From CAWCFV01 sp963794995 (lineage in GTDB: Bacteria > Actinomycetota > Actinomycetes > JACCUZ01), in assembly GCA_963794995.1 (NCBI GenBank), contig CAWCFV010000002.1, positions 186,001-250,000 of the forward strand: 64,000 nt of DNA, given 5' to 3'. The first letter of the stretch is position 1. Every line of letters begins with the position of its first letter. The notes beneath the pieces were generated by a model. That model saw only the letters and a program-made list of their open reading frames with translations, was not told the origin of the DNA and made no database searches. The position numbers and the translations under genes are program-made. This document shows positions 45,908 to 54,769 of this stretch, one piece after another.

Positions 45908-46444
45908 CTACCGGAGGACGCGATACGTGGCGATCAGGGACCCGCTGGGCGAGGGCTCGGCGCCGACCAGCTCGAGGCGAGTCTCGGGCACACCGTCGAG
46001 CAGCCGGCGCCCGGCACCCGCGACCGTGGGGGCGACCACGAGCGTGAGGACGTCGACGAGACCGGCCGCGAGCAGCGACCGGACCACCGAGATGCTCGCA
46101 TGCACGCCGATCTCGCCTCCGGGCCGACTCCTCAGGCTGGAGACGAACACGCTCAGGTCGCCGTCGATGCGGGTGGCATTGGCCCAGTCCGATCCCAGCG
46201 GCGTGGAGGTGGCGACGTGCTTCTGCACCCCGTTGATGAACGTCGCGAACGGCTCGATCTCACTCGTCGGCCAGAACCGCGCCCACTCCTCGTAGCTGCG
46301 GCGGCCGAGGATCACCGCGTCCTGCTCGGCGATCACGGCGGACAGGTGGGCGTCCACCACCGCGTCCCACTCGGGGATGAACGAGTCGGGCGTCTCGGCC
46401 ACCCCGTCGAGGGACAGCAGCTGGTAGGCGACAACTCTGCGCAT
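45908..46444 (-). CDS. Dihydrofolate reductase-fold (RibD C-terminal-like) protein
   Basis: A 178-residue protein of the RibD_C/DHFR-like group. It has VVAYQLLSLDGVAETPD at the N-terminus, VILGRRSYEEWARFW, and GEIGVHASISVVRSLLAAGLVDVLTL, the usual nucleotide-binding turn. Such proteins bind NADPH but most members have no assigned substrate. The ATG has GGAAGG upstream. Confidence 0.88.
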   Translation of the reverse strand: MRRVVAYQLLSLDGVAETPDSFIPEWDAVVDAHLSAVIAEQDAVILGRRSYEEWARFWPTSEIEPFATFINGVQKHVATSTPLGSDWANATRIDGDLSVFVSSLRSRPGGEIGVHASISVVRSLLAAGLVDVLTLVVAPTVAGAGRRLLDGVPETRLELVGAEPSPSGSLIATYRVLR

Positions 46445-46526
46445 GCCCGACCTTCCGCCGTGGGCTCAGGACGTCTGTCAGACGTCGCGTCGTCGGAGAA
46501 CTCATCGGTGCCGCAGGAGCCGGCGG

Positions 46527-47603
46527 CTAGCTGCTCAGCCAGTCTCCGTAGAAGACCCCCAGCCCGGCTGCGACGCTGATGCCGGCGACGATCCAGAAGC
46601 GGATCACCACGGTGACCTGCTCCCAGCCCAGCAGTTCGAAGTGATGCTGGAGCGGCGTCATCCGGAAGAGTCTTCTGCCCGCTCCGGTGGTGCGCCTCGT
46701 CAGCTTGAACCACGAGACCTGGAGCATCACCGACGCGGTCACTGCCACGTACAGGCCCCCGAGGACGACCAGGAGCAGCTCGGTCCGCGTCGTCAACGCG
46801 AGCCCGGCCATCGCCGCGCCGAGGGAGAGCGAGCCGGTGTCGCCCAGGATGATCTTGGCTGGGGACGCGTTCCACCACAGGAACCCGAAGCAGGCGCCGG
46901 TGAGGGCGGCCGCGACGGCAGCCAGGTCGAGAGGGGCGGCCACCGGGTAGCACAGGCCGATGGTCTCGTCGGCGGATGTGCACGCGTGGTTGCTCTGCCA
47001 GATGCCGATCATGACGTACGCGCCGAAGACCATGCATGCGCTACCGGCGAGCAGGCCGTCGAGCCCGTCGATGAGGTTCGTGGCGTTGCTCGTCCCGCTC
47101 ACGACGAACCAGACGAGCACCATGACCACGACCCAGGGCAGCACCGGACCGAAGTCATGCCCGAAGGAGAGCCTGTTCGAGACGACAGCCGTCTCGTCGC
47201 CGCGCGGGGCGAGCGCCAGGAGCCCGAACGTGAGGCCGACGACTGTCTGCCCCGACAGCTTGGCCTTGCTCCGGAGACCGAGGCTGCGCTGCTTCCTGAC
47301 CTTGATGAAGTCGTCGAGGAAGCCCACCCCGGACATGCCTGCCAGGAGCAACAGCACGAGGAGGGCGGACCGCGACGGCGGGTCCCACGTCAGCAGCTTG
47401 GCGGCGGCGTAGCCGAGCACCACCGAGGCAACGACGGGGGCGCCACCCATCGTGGGGGTGCCCCGCTTCACGTGGTGGGTCGTGGGGCCGTCGGCCCGGA
47501 TCAGCTGTCCCAGGCCCCAAGCGGCGAACCGCGCGATCGCCCAGCGCGTGATGAACAGGGAGAGCATGAGCGCGCACATGCCGCTCAGCAGGATGGCGGT
47601 CAC
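46527..47603 (-). CDS. MraY-like phospho-N-acetylmuramoyl-pentapeptide transferase (orphan paralogue)
   Basis: Ten-helix membrane enzyme of the MraY family that makes lipid I from UDP-MurNAc-pentapeptide and undecaprenyl phosphate; 358 residues. Key motifs: GTPTMGG, the Asp pair in GFLDDFIKVRK, NATNLIDGLDGLLAG, ILGDTGSLSLG, and MTPLQHHFELLGW. The normal HHH loop reads QHH here. It does not sit in a cell-division (dcw) cluster, and its neighbours are unrelated. So it may be a second copy, possibly inhibitor-tolerant. GTG at 47603 begins the first helix. Confidence 0.85.
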   Translation of the reverse strand: MTAILLSGMCALMLSLFITRWAIARFAAWGLGQLIRADGPTTHHVKRGTPTMGGAPVVASVVLGYAAAKLLTWDPPSRSALLVLLLLAGMSGVGFLDDFIKVRKQRSLGLRSKAKLSGQTVVGLTFGLLALAPRGDETAVVSNRLSFGHDFGPVLPWVVVMVLVWFVVSGTSNATNLIDGLDGLLAGSACMVFGAYVMIGIWQSNHACTSADETIGLCYPVAAPLDLAAVAAALTGACFGFLWWNASPAKIILGDTGSLSLGAAMAGLALTTRTELLLVVLGGLYVAVTASVMLQVSWFKLTRRTTGAGRRLFRMTPLQHHFELLGWEQVTVVIRFWIVAGISVAAGLGVFYGDWLSS

Positions 47604-47749
47604 CGGGAGTCCGTACCTGTCGTCAGGGGCGTTGCACCGGACCGTGACGATCGCGGCGGTTCGCCTGGGCGAACCACAGACGGGACCACATGCCCGGGTG
47701 TGCAGCAAGCCCATCGGCGCGTGTCGGCGACCTCGGTACGGTGGCTCCC

Positions 47750-48187
47750 GTGCCCATCACGCTGGAGAACGTCGGCATCGCCGTGCGCGACCTCGAGGCG
47801 ACCATCGCCTTCTTCACCGACCTCGGCCTGACCCTCCTGGGCCGGGACACGGTCCGCGGTGAGTGGACCGACACCGCCGTCGGGCTCGACGGCAACCACG
47901 CCAAGATCGCCATGCTCCAGACGCCGGACGGCAACGGTCGTCTCGAGCTCTTCGAGTACATCCACCCGCCGGCGATCGAGACCGAGCCCACCAGGCCCCA
48001 CGAGATCGGGATGCACCGCGTCGCCTTCTCGGTGGACGACATCGACGAGGCCTTGGCGATCGCCGCGAAGCACGGCTGCCACCCGTTGCGCGGCGTCGCG
48101 CGCTACCAGGATGTCTACAAGCTCACCTACGTCCGCGGACCGAGCGGCATCCTCGTGATGTTCGCCGAGGACCTGACCAGGACCTGA
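47750..48187 (+). CDS. VOC family protein (glyoxalase/epimerase-like)
   Basis: Metal-binding vicinal oxygen chelate protein, 145 residues with two beta-alpha-beta-beta-beta units. VGIAVRDLEATIAFFTDLGL opens it, and metal-type ligands are the Glu in RLELFEYIHPP, the His in IGMHRVAFSVDDID and the Glu-free end VRGPSGILVMFAEDL. Substrate unknown. A TACGGT -10 lies seven bases before the GTG. Confidence 0.85.
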   Translation: MPITLENVGIAVRDLEATIAFFTDLGLTLLGRDTVRGEWTDTAVGLDGNHAKIAMLQTPDGNGRLELFEYIHPPAIETEPTRPHEIGMHRVAFSVDDIDEALAIAAKHGCHPLRGVARYQDVYKLTYVRGPSGILVMFAEDLTRT

Positions 48188-48259
48188 CGGGCCGTTCTGC
48201 CGGAGGCTCGGCCAGGGATCGGCCACCTTGCCTGATCCGACCACCCAGCCGGGATCGCC

Positions 48260-48454
48260 TCAGTGACGCTGAAGTCGCCGGTGGGCGTGGGCAGCGACGG
48301 TGGTGACTCTCGCCGCAAGGACCACGCATGCCGCGATCAGGGCCAGCAGAGCCACCTTCTCGATCGCGCCGGTCTCAGAGCTGACGATGCCGATGACGAA
48401 CGAGATGGCGAACGCAGCGAGGAGAAGGATGACCGCCACCCGCGCCAACATCAT
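48260..48454 (-). CDS. Small two-helix membrane protein
   Basis: Unrecognised 64-residue protein with two hydrophobic helices (VAVILLLAAFAISFVIGIV and VALLALIAACVVLAARVTTV) and a basic, His-rich tail. The ATG at 48454 lies nine bases after an AAGGTG ribosome site; the longer frame has no support. Function unknown. Confidence 0.5.
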   Translation of the reverse strand: MMLARVAVILLLAAFAISFVIGIVSSETGAIEKVALLALIAACVVLAARVTTVAAHAHRRLQRH

Positions 48455-48566
48455 CAAGGGGATCACCTTCCGAACGTACGCCTCGCTACCGCCCAGGGGA
48501 AGTCCGCCGTGGAGCTGGCGCTCGCCCCGCGCAGCGCCCATGGCGGCGCACCGTGAGCAGTCGTGA

Positions 48567-49715
48567 TCACGTACCCGGCGGCATCCTGTCGAGCGCGTCG
48601 GCTAGGGCGTGCACGTCGTCGCTGTTGTTGTAGGCGTGCAGGGAGACGCGGATGCCGCCGCCACGCGAGCTGGTGACGACGCGATACTGGTCGGCGAGAA
48701 CGGTCTGGACCCGGTGCACGTTCGCGGTGTCGTGACGCAACGAGATGATGTGGGTAGACGCGGACCTGTCGCCCAGGGGCCGGTACGGGCTCCAGCCCGA
48801 CGGCGCCGTCTGCTCGACGAGGAGAGCCGCAAGCCGATCAGCGTGAGCGCGCACCGAGTCCAGCCCGAGCCCGGAGAGCAGCTCGATGGAGGCGACCAGC
48901 CCGAGCGCGGCACTGTACGACATCGTGGACAGCTCGAACCGGCGGGCGTCCGAGGCAAGGGTGAGCACGTCGGGCGTGAAGTCGAAAGGTCGGGCGCTGC
49001 CCATCCACCCGACGATCGGCGGCAGGGCAGTGGCCAGGTCTTCGGTCAGGGCGAGCAAGGCGACGCCGCCGGGCGCGGACAGCCACTTGTACCCGCTGCA
49101 CACCAACGCATCGGCTCCCCACTCACTCATGCTGACGGGCACCGCGCCGGCCATCTGGGTGACGTCCAGCACGACCCGCGCGCCGACGCTGCGGGCGCGC
49201 TCCACCAGAGCCGGAACGTCGACCCGGCTGCCCGTCGCGAACTGGACGGCGCTGACGCACACCACCGTGGTCCGCTCGGTGAGGGCGTCCACCAGTGACT
49301 GGGTCAGGTCCGTCGCGGCGACGTCGGGAACCCAGCGCACGCCCATGCCGGACCTTTCGCGGGCCGCCAGCCACGGGTAGGTCACACTCGGGAAGTCACT
49401 CGGGACGAGCACGGCCTCGCCGTCACCGTCGCCGAGCATGGCACCGAGCTGCCCCAGCCCCTCGCTGGCGCCGCCCACCACCGCGACGGCCGTCTTGGGG
49501 GCGCCGAGGAGAGCCGCTGCCGATGTGTGGAGCGAGTCGAGGATCTCGGCTTCGGCCTGGTCTGACAGATGCAGGTTCCCGTGCTGCGCAACGTCGGTCA
49601 GGAAACGCAGGCTTGCCTCGAGCGAACCGCGGGGGATCAGCCCGAGGGAGGCTTGGTTGAGGTAGGTGCAGTCCGCAAGACTCGCGTACTCCCCACGGCC
49701 GACCAGAGAGTCCAT
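48567..49715 (-). CDS. Class V aminotransferase (cysteine desulfurase/isopenicillin-epimerase-like)
   Basis: PLP enzyme of the class V fold, 382 residues. YLNQASLGLIPRGSLEA at the start, FPSVTYPWLAA, VVCVSAVQFATGSRVDV, the PLP Asp in VVLDVTQMAGAVPV and the Lys in VCSGYKWLSAPGGVALL. The desulfurase cysteine loop is missing, so an aminotransferase or epimerase role is likelier than sulfur transfer. ATG at 49715 is five bases after AAGGG. The substrate is unknown. Confidence 0.85.
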   Translation of the reverse strand: MDSLVGRGEYASLADCTYLNQASLGLIPRGSLEASLRFLTDVAQHGNLHLSDQAEAEILDSLHTSAAALLGAPKTAVAVVGGASEGLGQLGAMLGDGDGEAVLVPSDFPSVTYPWLAARERSGMGVRWVPDVAATDLTQSLVDALTERTTVVCVSAVQFATGSRVDVPALVERARSVGARVVLDVTQMAGAVPVSMSEWGADALVCSGYKWLSAPGGVALLALTEDLATALPPIVGWMGSARPFDFTPDVLTLASDARRFELSTMSYSAALGLVASIELLSGLGLDSVRAHADRLAALLVEQTAPSGWSPYRPLGDRSASTHIISLRHDTANVHRVQTVLADQYRVVTSSRGGGIRVSLHAYNNSDDVHALADALDRMPPGT

Positions 49716-49835
49716 CGTCATCCCTTCCGTCGACGCGGCCAAGAGGGAACCACTACCGATCGATGCTTGACGTTGCGCCGAGACGACGGACACTCCGGGC
49801 CGGTTGGGCAAGACCCAGGTGGCTCGACGGTGGAG

Positions 49836-50190
49836 TCACTCAGCCGGACGGTGCCCGAAGCGGCGAACCTCCTGGGGCCAGCCGCAGGCCTCCGCGATCC
49901 CTTCTGCCCACATCGTGGCGGTCTCGTCATCAGGTGCGTCCACCACGGTGAACCCGCCCAGGAACACCTTGGTCTCCACGTACGGTCCGTCGGTGATCAC
50001 CCAGGTGCCGTTGGTGGTGTCGCCGCTGTAGGCCGGGCCGTCCTGCTCCAGCCCACCGGCGAAGAGGTACGCGCCGGCAGCCTCGGACCTCGTCCACCAC
50101 TGCCTCGGCAAGCGGGCCGCGCCCGCGGAACCACTCCTCGGTCTGGTCGCCCACCCACTGCTGGTTGAGGTAGATGAGGTACTCGGCCAT
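49836..50190 (-). pseudogene. YCII-related protein gene with a single-base insertion
   Basis: YCII/DGPF-domain protein of about 117 residues when repaired. It starts MAEYLIYLNQQWVGDQTEEW with AAGGAG upstream. An extra base near 50086 (coding strand GAGGTC-C-GAGGCTGCC) shifts the frame after AEAVVDEV; the rest continues in another frame as EAAGAYLFAGGLEQDG, ITDGPYVETKVFLGGF and the C-terminal GWPQEVRRF. The DGPYVETKE-type motif is kept. It is either a recent frameshift or a sequencing error. Confidence 0.8.
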
Positions 50191-50456
50191 GACCACTCCT
50201 TCGCCTCTGGGGACCCGATGCCCCGCGTCACCCACCTACGAACGACGACAGACGAATCCGACACGTCGCACCAGACCGACCACCGGGCATCGCCGGAACC
50301 ACCCGGTACCGGAGGCAGGCTGACGCGTTCGCGCAAGACTCAGAGCTGGCATCACCGCTGGCTTCGTGCCGACAAGATGAACGAGCCCAAGCGCAAGGTT
50401 GCCGAGCACCGTCGCTTCGTTGCTCGACAGTGTCGATGGGTGCCGTGGGCGTCAGA

Positions 50457-51677
50457 TCAGATTCGCCGCAGCGCGACTACGGCAACGTCGTCCTGCGGCG
50501 CGTCGGATCCGATCATGGCGCGCATGACGTTGGAGCAGACAGCCTCGGGGTCATCTGCAGTAACGATGGCGCGCAGACGGCTGAGGTTGCTGTCAATATC
50601 CTCATCGCGGCGTTCCACAAGCCCATCGGTGTAGAAGACCAACACCGCACCGGGAGGCACGGTGACTGTCGTGGGTGGTCGCCGGAGTCCGGGACCGATC
50701 CCGAGGGGAGGGAGTACCTCCATGTCGACGAGTTTCGCAGGCGACTCGGGCACAGCCAGGATCGGTGGGAGGTGTCCTGCCGACACCACCTCGAAATAGT
50801 CGTAGGGAGGGGATGACGTCGCGCATGCGAGTGTGACCAGGCTGCCGACTTCGAAGTACGCAACCTTGTGGTCCACCAGCCGGAGCACCTCATCGGGAGG
50901 GTGGTTCTCCAACGCATAGGCGCGCAGGGCACTGCGCACTCGTCCCATCACGACCGCTGCGCTCAGGCCGTGACCTGCCACGTCGCCTATCACTACCCAC
51001 AGCACTCCTGATGGGAGGGTGAACACGTCGTACCAGTCCCCACCCACCGAACGGGCTTCCTGAGCTACGTACCGGGCTGCGAACTGGACGCCGGGGACGG
51101 CTGGCAGGATCGGCGGGAGCAGACCGCGCTCCAAGAGCATCGCGGCGGCGCGTTCGACGGCGAGCTGGTGAGCCTGTATGGCGCCGCTGACCCGTTCGGC
51201 TACGACACCGAGCAGCTCCTCGTCGTCGTGGATGAAGGGGTGGTTCTCGAGCCGGCCCACGTGGAGCACCCCGATCACCTTGTCGGCGCTGAGGAGTGGC
51301 ACGCCCAACATGACCCGGATCCCCTTTTGATACAGGATCGGATTCGCCACGGTTGTTGCATCGACCCGGTCCAAGGCGACTGGACGCTTGCTCGCCGCGA
51401 TGGCTCCGGCGAAACCGGCCCCGACCGGCACACGGACACCTTGATGAACTTCTTCTTCGATACCGCAGGCAGCCCTAGCCACCAAGTCATTGCCCCCCTC
51501 GTCGATGAGGAGCACAGCGGCCGTGTCGCTATCGAGGATCTCGCGCACTCGATTCAACAGCTCCACGAGCAGATCCTCGATACCAAGGCTGCTCAGACCG
51601 ACTTCCGTCACGGCCAACAGGTCATCCAGGCGATCGCGGGGGTTATCGCTCGGCACAGCACGGACGCTATCTCTCAT
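50457..51677 (-). CDS. GAF-domain PP2C (SpoIIE) serine/threonine phosphatase
   Basis: Cytoplasmic sensor phosphatase, 406 residues, of the kind that controls anti-sigma-factor antagonists in stress signalling. A GAF domain (about 10-160; VELLNRVREILDSDTAAVLL, VPVGAGFAGAIAASKRPV, VMLGVPLLSADKVIGVLHVG) precedes the PP2C domain with metal motifs SVGGDWYDVFTL, GDVAGHGLSAAVVM and the final DDVAVVAL. ATG at 51677 is chosen by homology start. The base composition is visibly less GC-rich than in neighbours, suggesting transfer. Confidence 0.88.
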   Translation of the reverse strand: MRDSVRAVPSDNPRDRLDDLLAVTEVGLSSLGIEDLLVELLNRVREILDSDTAAVLLIDEGGNDLVARAACGIEEEVHQGVRVPVGAGFAGAIAASKRPVALDRVDATTVANPILYQKGIRVMLGVPLLSADKVIGVLHVGRLENHPFIHDDEELLGVVAERVSGAIQAHQLAVERAAAMLLERGLLPPILPAVPGVQFAARYVAQEARSVGGDWYDVFTLPSGVLWVVIGDVAGHGLSAAVVMGRVRSALRAYALENHPPDEVLRLVDHKVAYFEVGSLVTLACATSSPPYDYFEVVSAGHLPPILAVPESPAKLVDMEVLPPLGIGPGLRRPPTTVTVPPGAVLVFYTDGLVERRDEDIDSNLSRLRAIVTADDPEAVCSNVMRAMIGSDAPQDDVAVVALRRI

Positions 51678-52006
51678 CGAGACACTGGAACAGGAGATGC
51701 TCCTTTTCGCGGCCGTATGCGACCGGTCACACCAGCAGACACAGTTCATCGAGCGGCGAAGGCCGTCAGCCGGAGGGTGCGCATCCCTGCGAGAGCTCAC
51801 CGAGCTGGTCGTTCCGGAGCGGACCCGATCGAACAGAACCGTCACCACCGTGCGACCAGCGGAGGGGACCGCGTCGTGGTGAGGGCCGGACTCGGCGTCC
51901 GACTCTCAGCGGACTGGGAGAGCAAACCGGTACGAGCCGTCGAGCCACCAGTCGAGGACGGCTGGCCAGGGCCCAGCCGTCGTCGATGCTCAGGTGCAAG
52001 CCGGGC
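51678..52006. other. Intergenic region between cphA end and the phosphatase gene
   Basis: About 330 bases with no gene I can support. The open frame of the phosphatase continues into it on the minus strand without recognisable content. An AAAAGGAG stretch near 51700 could be a ribosome site for a longer phosphatase start, but no start codon suits it. Confidence 0.5.
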
Positions 52007-54757
52007 TCACGGAGCGACCACGGTGTCGGGGTCGCCCACCGCCTCGCCGACGTGGGCGCCGGCCTGTGCCTGGTGCGACATCGTCTCGAGCTCGGCGAGC
52101 ACGCTCGCGTGCTTGTCGACGCACAGGACGACCAGGTCCGCGGGGTTGGCGCGGGCCATCGCGTGGTGCACCGCGGGGATCTCCTCCAGGACGATCTCCA
52201 CCTGCTTGCAGCGTGCGCCGGACGCCATCGCCTCGCGGGCACCCTCGGCGACGAGACCGGCGACGACGCCACGGTCGCGCCCGCGCAGCGCGAGGTCCTC
52301 TCGCACGACGAGGACGTCGAAGTGCCCGGCAGCGACCGACCCGAGCTCGCGCATGTCCTCGTCGCGCCGGTCACCGGCGGTCGCGATGACACCGATCCGC
52401 TGCGGCTTGGCCAGGTCGGACGTCTGCTGCGCGCTGTCGGCGAGCTGCTCGACGAAGTCGCCCAGCATCCGCATGCCGGGCGCGTTGTGGCAGTAGTCGA
52501 CGATGACTGTGGTGCCGCCCACGTCGATCTGGTTCAGCCGGCCGGGGGACAGGTAGTACGACGTGGTGAAGGTCCGCAGCCCCTGCCGGATGTCGTGCAG
52601 GTGGGCGCCCGCGGCGAAGGCCGCGCCCGCGGCGGCGAGGGAGTTCTGGACGTTCATCTTCGCCTTGCCGCCGAACGTGGCGGGCAGCAGATGGGTCCAG
52701 GCCAGCTGCATCGTGCGACGGCCGTGCCGCAGCACGATCATCTCGCCGAGGTCGCTCCGCTCCAGGACGACGGCGCGGCCGCCACGGCGGCAGTGCGCGT
52801 CGATCATCTCCATCGTCTCGCTGCCGGCGTCGGCCATCGAGAACCACACGACCTCGCCGGAGCAGCGGCGGCGCATGCCACGGACCAGCTCGTCGTCGGC
52901 GTTCAGCACCGCGAAGCCGTCGCGGGGTACCGCCTCGACGACGACCTGCTTCACCTCGGCCAGCTGCTCGAGGGTGTCGATGCCGCGCATCCCGAGGTGG
53001 TCCGGCGCGACGTTGAGCACGACGGCGACGTCGTTGCGCTGGTAGCCGAGGCCCTCGCGCAGGATGCCGCCCCGGGCGACCTCGAACACGGCGAAGTCGA
53101 CCCGCGGGTTCTGCAGCACCATCCGCGCCGACTTCGGCCCGCTGGCGTCGGACCTGATGACCAGCCGCTCGTCGATGACGATGCCGTCGGTCGAGGTCAT
53201 GCCGACCTTGCGGCCCATGCCCTTGAAGACGTGGGCGATCATCCGCGACGTCGTCGTCTTCCCGTTCGTGCCGGTCACCGCCACGATCGGTATCCGGCTC
53301 GGCGTGCCGGGCGGGAACAGCGAGTCGACGACCGGCTTGGCGACGAACTGCGCGTCGCCCACGGTGGGGTGGGTGTGCATCCGGAACCCGGGCGCGGCGT
53401 TGACCTCGCAGATCGCCCCGCCGGTCTCGCGGACCGGCTCGGCGATGTCGGGGGAGATGAAGTCGATGCCTGCGACGTCCAGACCGACGACCCGGGCCGC
53501 CTCCTCGGCGATCTCGACGTTGTCGGGGTGCGCCTCGAGCGTCCGGTCGATCGAGATGCCACCGGTCGACATGTTGCCGGTCAGGGTGAGCTTGACCGTC
53601 GCCCCCTCGGGCGGGACGTCGTCCATGGCGTAGCCCTGCTCGCGGACCAGGGCGACGGCGGCGTCGTCGACCTTGATCCGGGTCAGGACCTTCTCGTGGC
53701 CGACGCCGCGGCGCGGGTCGGCGTTGGTGTCGTCGACGAGCTCGCGCACGGTGCGGCTGCCGTCGCCGACGACGTGGGCCGGGACCCGCTCGGCCAGCGC
53801 GACCAGCTTCCCGCCGATGACGAGCACCCGGTAGTCCTTGCCGGTGATGAACGACTCGACCACCACCACACCGCGGCGGGACTCCTCCTGCGCGGTCGGG
53901 AAGGCGGCCCGCAGCTCGTCGGCGTCCTTCAGGTCGAGCATCACGCCACGGCCGTGGTTGCCGTCGAGCGGCTTGACCACGACGGGGTAGCCGATCCGGT
54001 CGGCGACCCGCACCGCCTGGTCGGCGGTGCGCACGGCCTCGGAGCGCGGCACCGGCAGGCCGGCGGCGGCCAGCAGCCGGGTCGTGAGCTCCTTGTCGCC
54101 GGCGATGTCGACCGCGAGGGCCGAGGTGTTGGACGTCATCGTCGCCCGGATCCGCTGCTGGTGGACGCCCTGCCCGAGCTGCACCAGCGAGTGCTCGTTG
54201 AGCCGGAGCCACGGGATGTCGCGCGAGACGGCCTCGTCGAGGATCGCCTGGGTGGAGGGGCCGAACGCCGTGCGCTGGGCCTGCAGCAGGAAGGTCTCGA
54301 GCTCGGCGGCGAAGTCGAAGTCCGGGTCGGCCCGGACGAGATGGTTGACCAGTCGCACGGCGAGGGTGCCCGCCCGCAGCCCGACCTGCTCGTCGACGTA
54401 GCCGTAGACGACGTTGTACTGCCCCACGACGCCGGTGCCGCGGGTCTTGCCCCGGCGGATCTCGTGGCCGGCCTCCTGCTGCAGCTGGAGGGCGGCGTGC
54501 TCGGCGACGTGCCCGAGCCACGTGCCCTCCTTCAGGCGCTCGAGGAAGCCGCCGCGGTGGCCCCGGGAGCAGGAGTGCCGGGCGATCCCGGGCAGGGCGT
54601 CGACCAGCCCGTCGACGAACCCCGGGATGGTGTGGGTCGGGTACTCCTCCAGCGACCCCAGGTCGACGACCAGGTGGATGGCCGGCTCGTACGACCACAG
54701 GTTGGGTCCCCGGTAGACCTGGGTGCGCAGGATCGCGAGGTCCGGACGCGGCGTCAT
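52007..54757 (-). CDS. cphA: Cyanophycin synthetase
   Basis: Makes the storage polymer cyanophycin by adding Asp and then Arg in two ATP-dependent steps. The 916-residue protein has the three expected parts: N-domain (1-160, RGPNLWSYEPAIHLVVDLGS, GIARHSCSRGHRGGF), ATP-grasp domain (about 215-480; GYPVVVKPLDGNHGRGVMLDL, ESFITGKDYRVLVIGGK, GAICEVNAAPGFRMHTHP) and Mur-ligase domain (about 490-end; VAVTGTNGKTTTSRMI, EVARGGILREG, NVAPDHLGMRGIDTL, DYCHNAPGMRML). ATG start, 12 bases after cphB. Second gene of the cphB-cphA unit. Confidence 0.96.
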   Translation of the reverse strand: MTPRPDLAILRTQVYRGPNLWSYEPAIHLVVDLGSLEEYPTHTIPGFVDGLVDALPGIARHSCSRGHRGGFLERLKEGTWLGHVAEHAALQLQQEAGHEIRRGKTRGTGVVGQYNVVYGYVDEQVGLRAGTLAVRLVNHLVRADPDFDFAAELETFLLQAQRTAFGPSTQAILDEAVSRDIPWLRLNEHSLVQLGQGVHQQRIRATMTSNTSALAVDIAGDKELTTRLLAAAGLPVPRSEAVRTADQAVRVADRIGYPVVVKPLDGNHGRGVMLDLKDADELRAAFPTAQEESRRGVVVVESFITGKDYRVLVIGGKLVALAERVPAHVVGDGSRTVRELVDDTNADPRRGVGHEKVLTRIKVDDAAVALVREQGYAMDDVPPEGATVKLTLTGNMSTGGISIDRTLEAHPDNVEIAEEAARVVGLDVAGIDFISPDIAEPVRETGGAICEVNAAPGFRMHTHPTVGDAQFVAKPVVDSLFPPGTPSRIPIVAVTGTNGKTTTSRMIAHVFKGMGRKVGMTSTDGIVIDERLVIRSDASGPKSARMVLQNPRVDFAVFEVARGGILREGLGYQRNDVAVVLNVAPDHLGMRGIDTLEQLAEVKQVVVEAVPRDGFAVLNADDELVRGMRRRCSGEVVWFSMADAGSETMEMIDAHCRRGGRAVVLERSDLGEMIVLRHGRRTMQLAWTHLLPATFGGKAKMNVQNSLAAAGAAFAAGAHLHDIRQGLRTFTTSYYLSPGRLNQIDVGGTTVIVDYCHNAPGMRMLGDFVEQLADSAQQTSDLAKPQRIGVIATAGDRRDEDMRELGSVAAGHFDVLVVREDLALRGRDRGVVAGLVAEGAREAMASGARCKQVEIVLEEIPAVHHAMARANPADLVVLCVDKHASVLAELETMSHQAQAGAHVGEAVGDPDTVVAP

Positions 54758-54769
54758 GCGCGGGGCTGC

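Noticed and set aside
48567..49715. Second cysteine desulfurase
   Set aside because: The catalytic cysteine loop is absent and the gene is far from Fe-S genes.
50191..50456. Possible gene in the spacer before the phosphatase end
   Set aside because: Frames are short, without ribosome sites or recognisable content.
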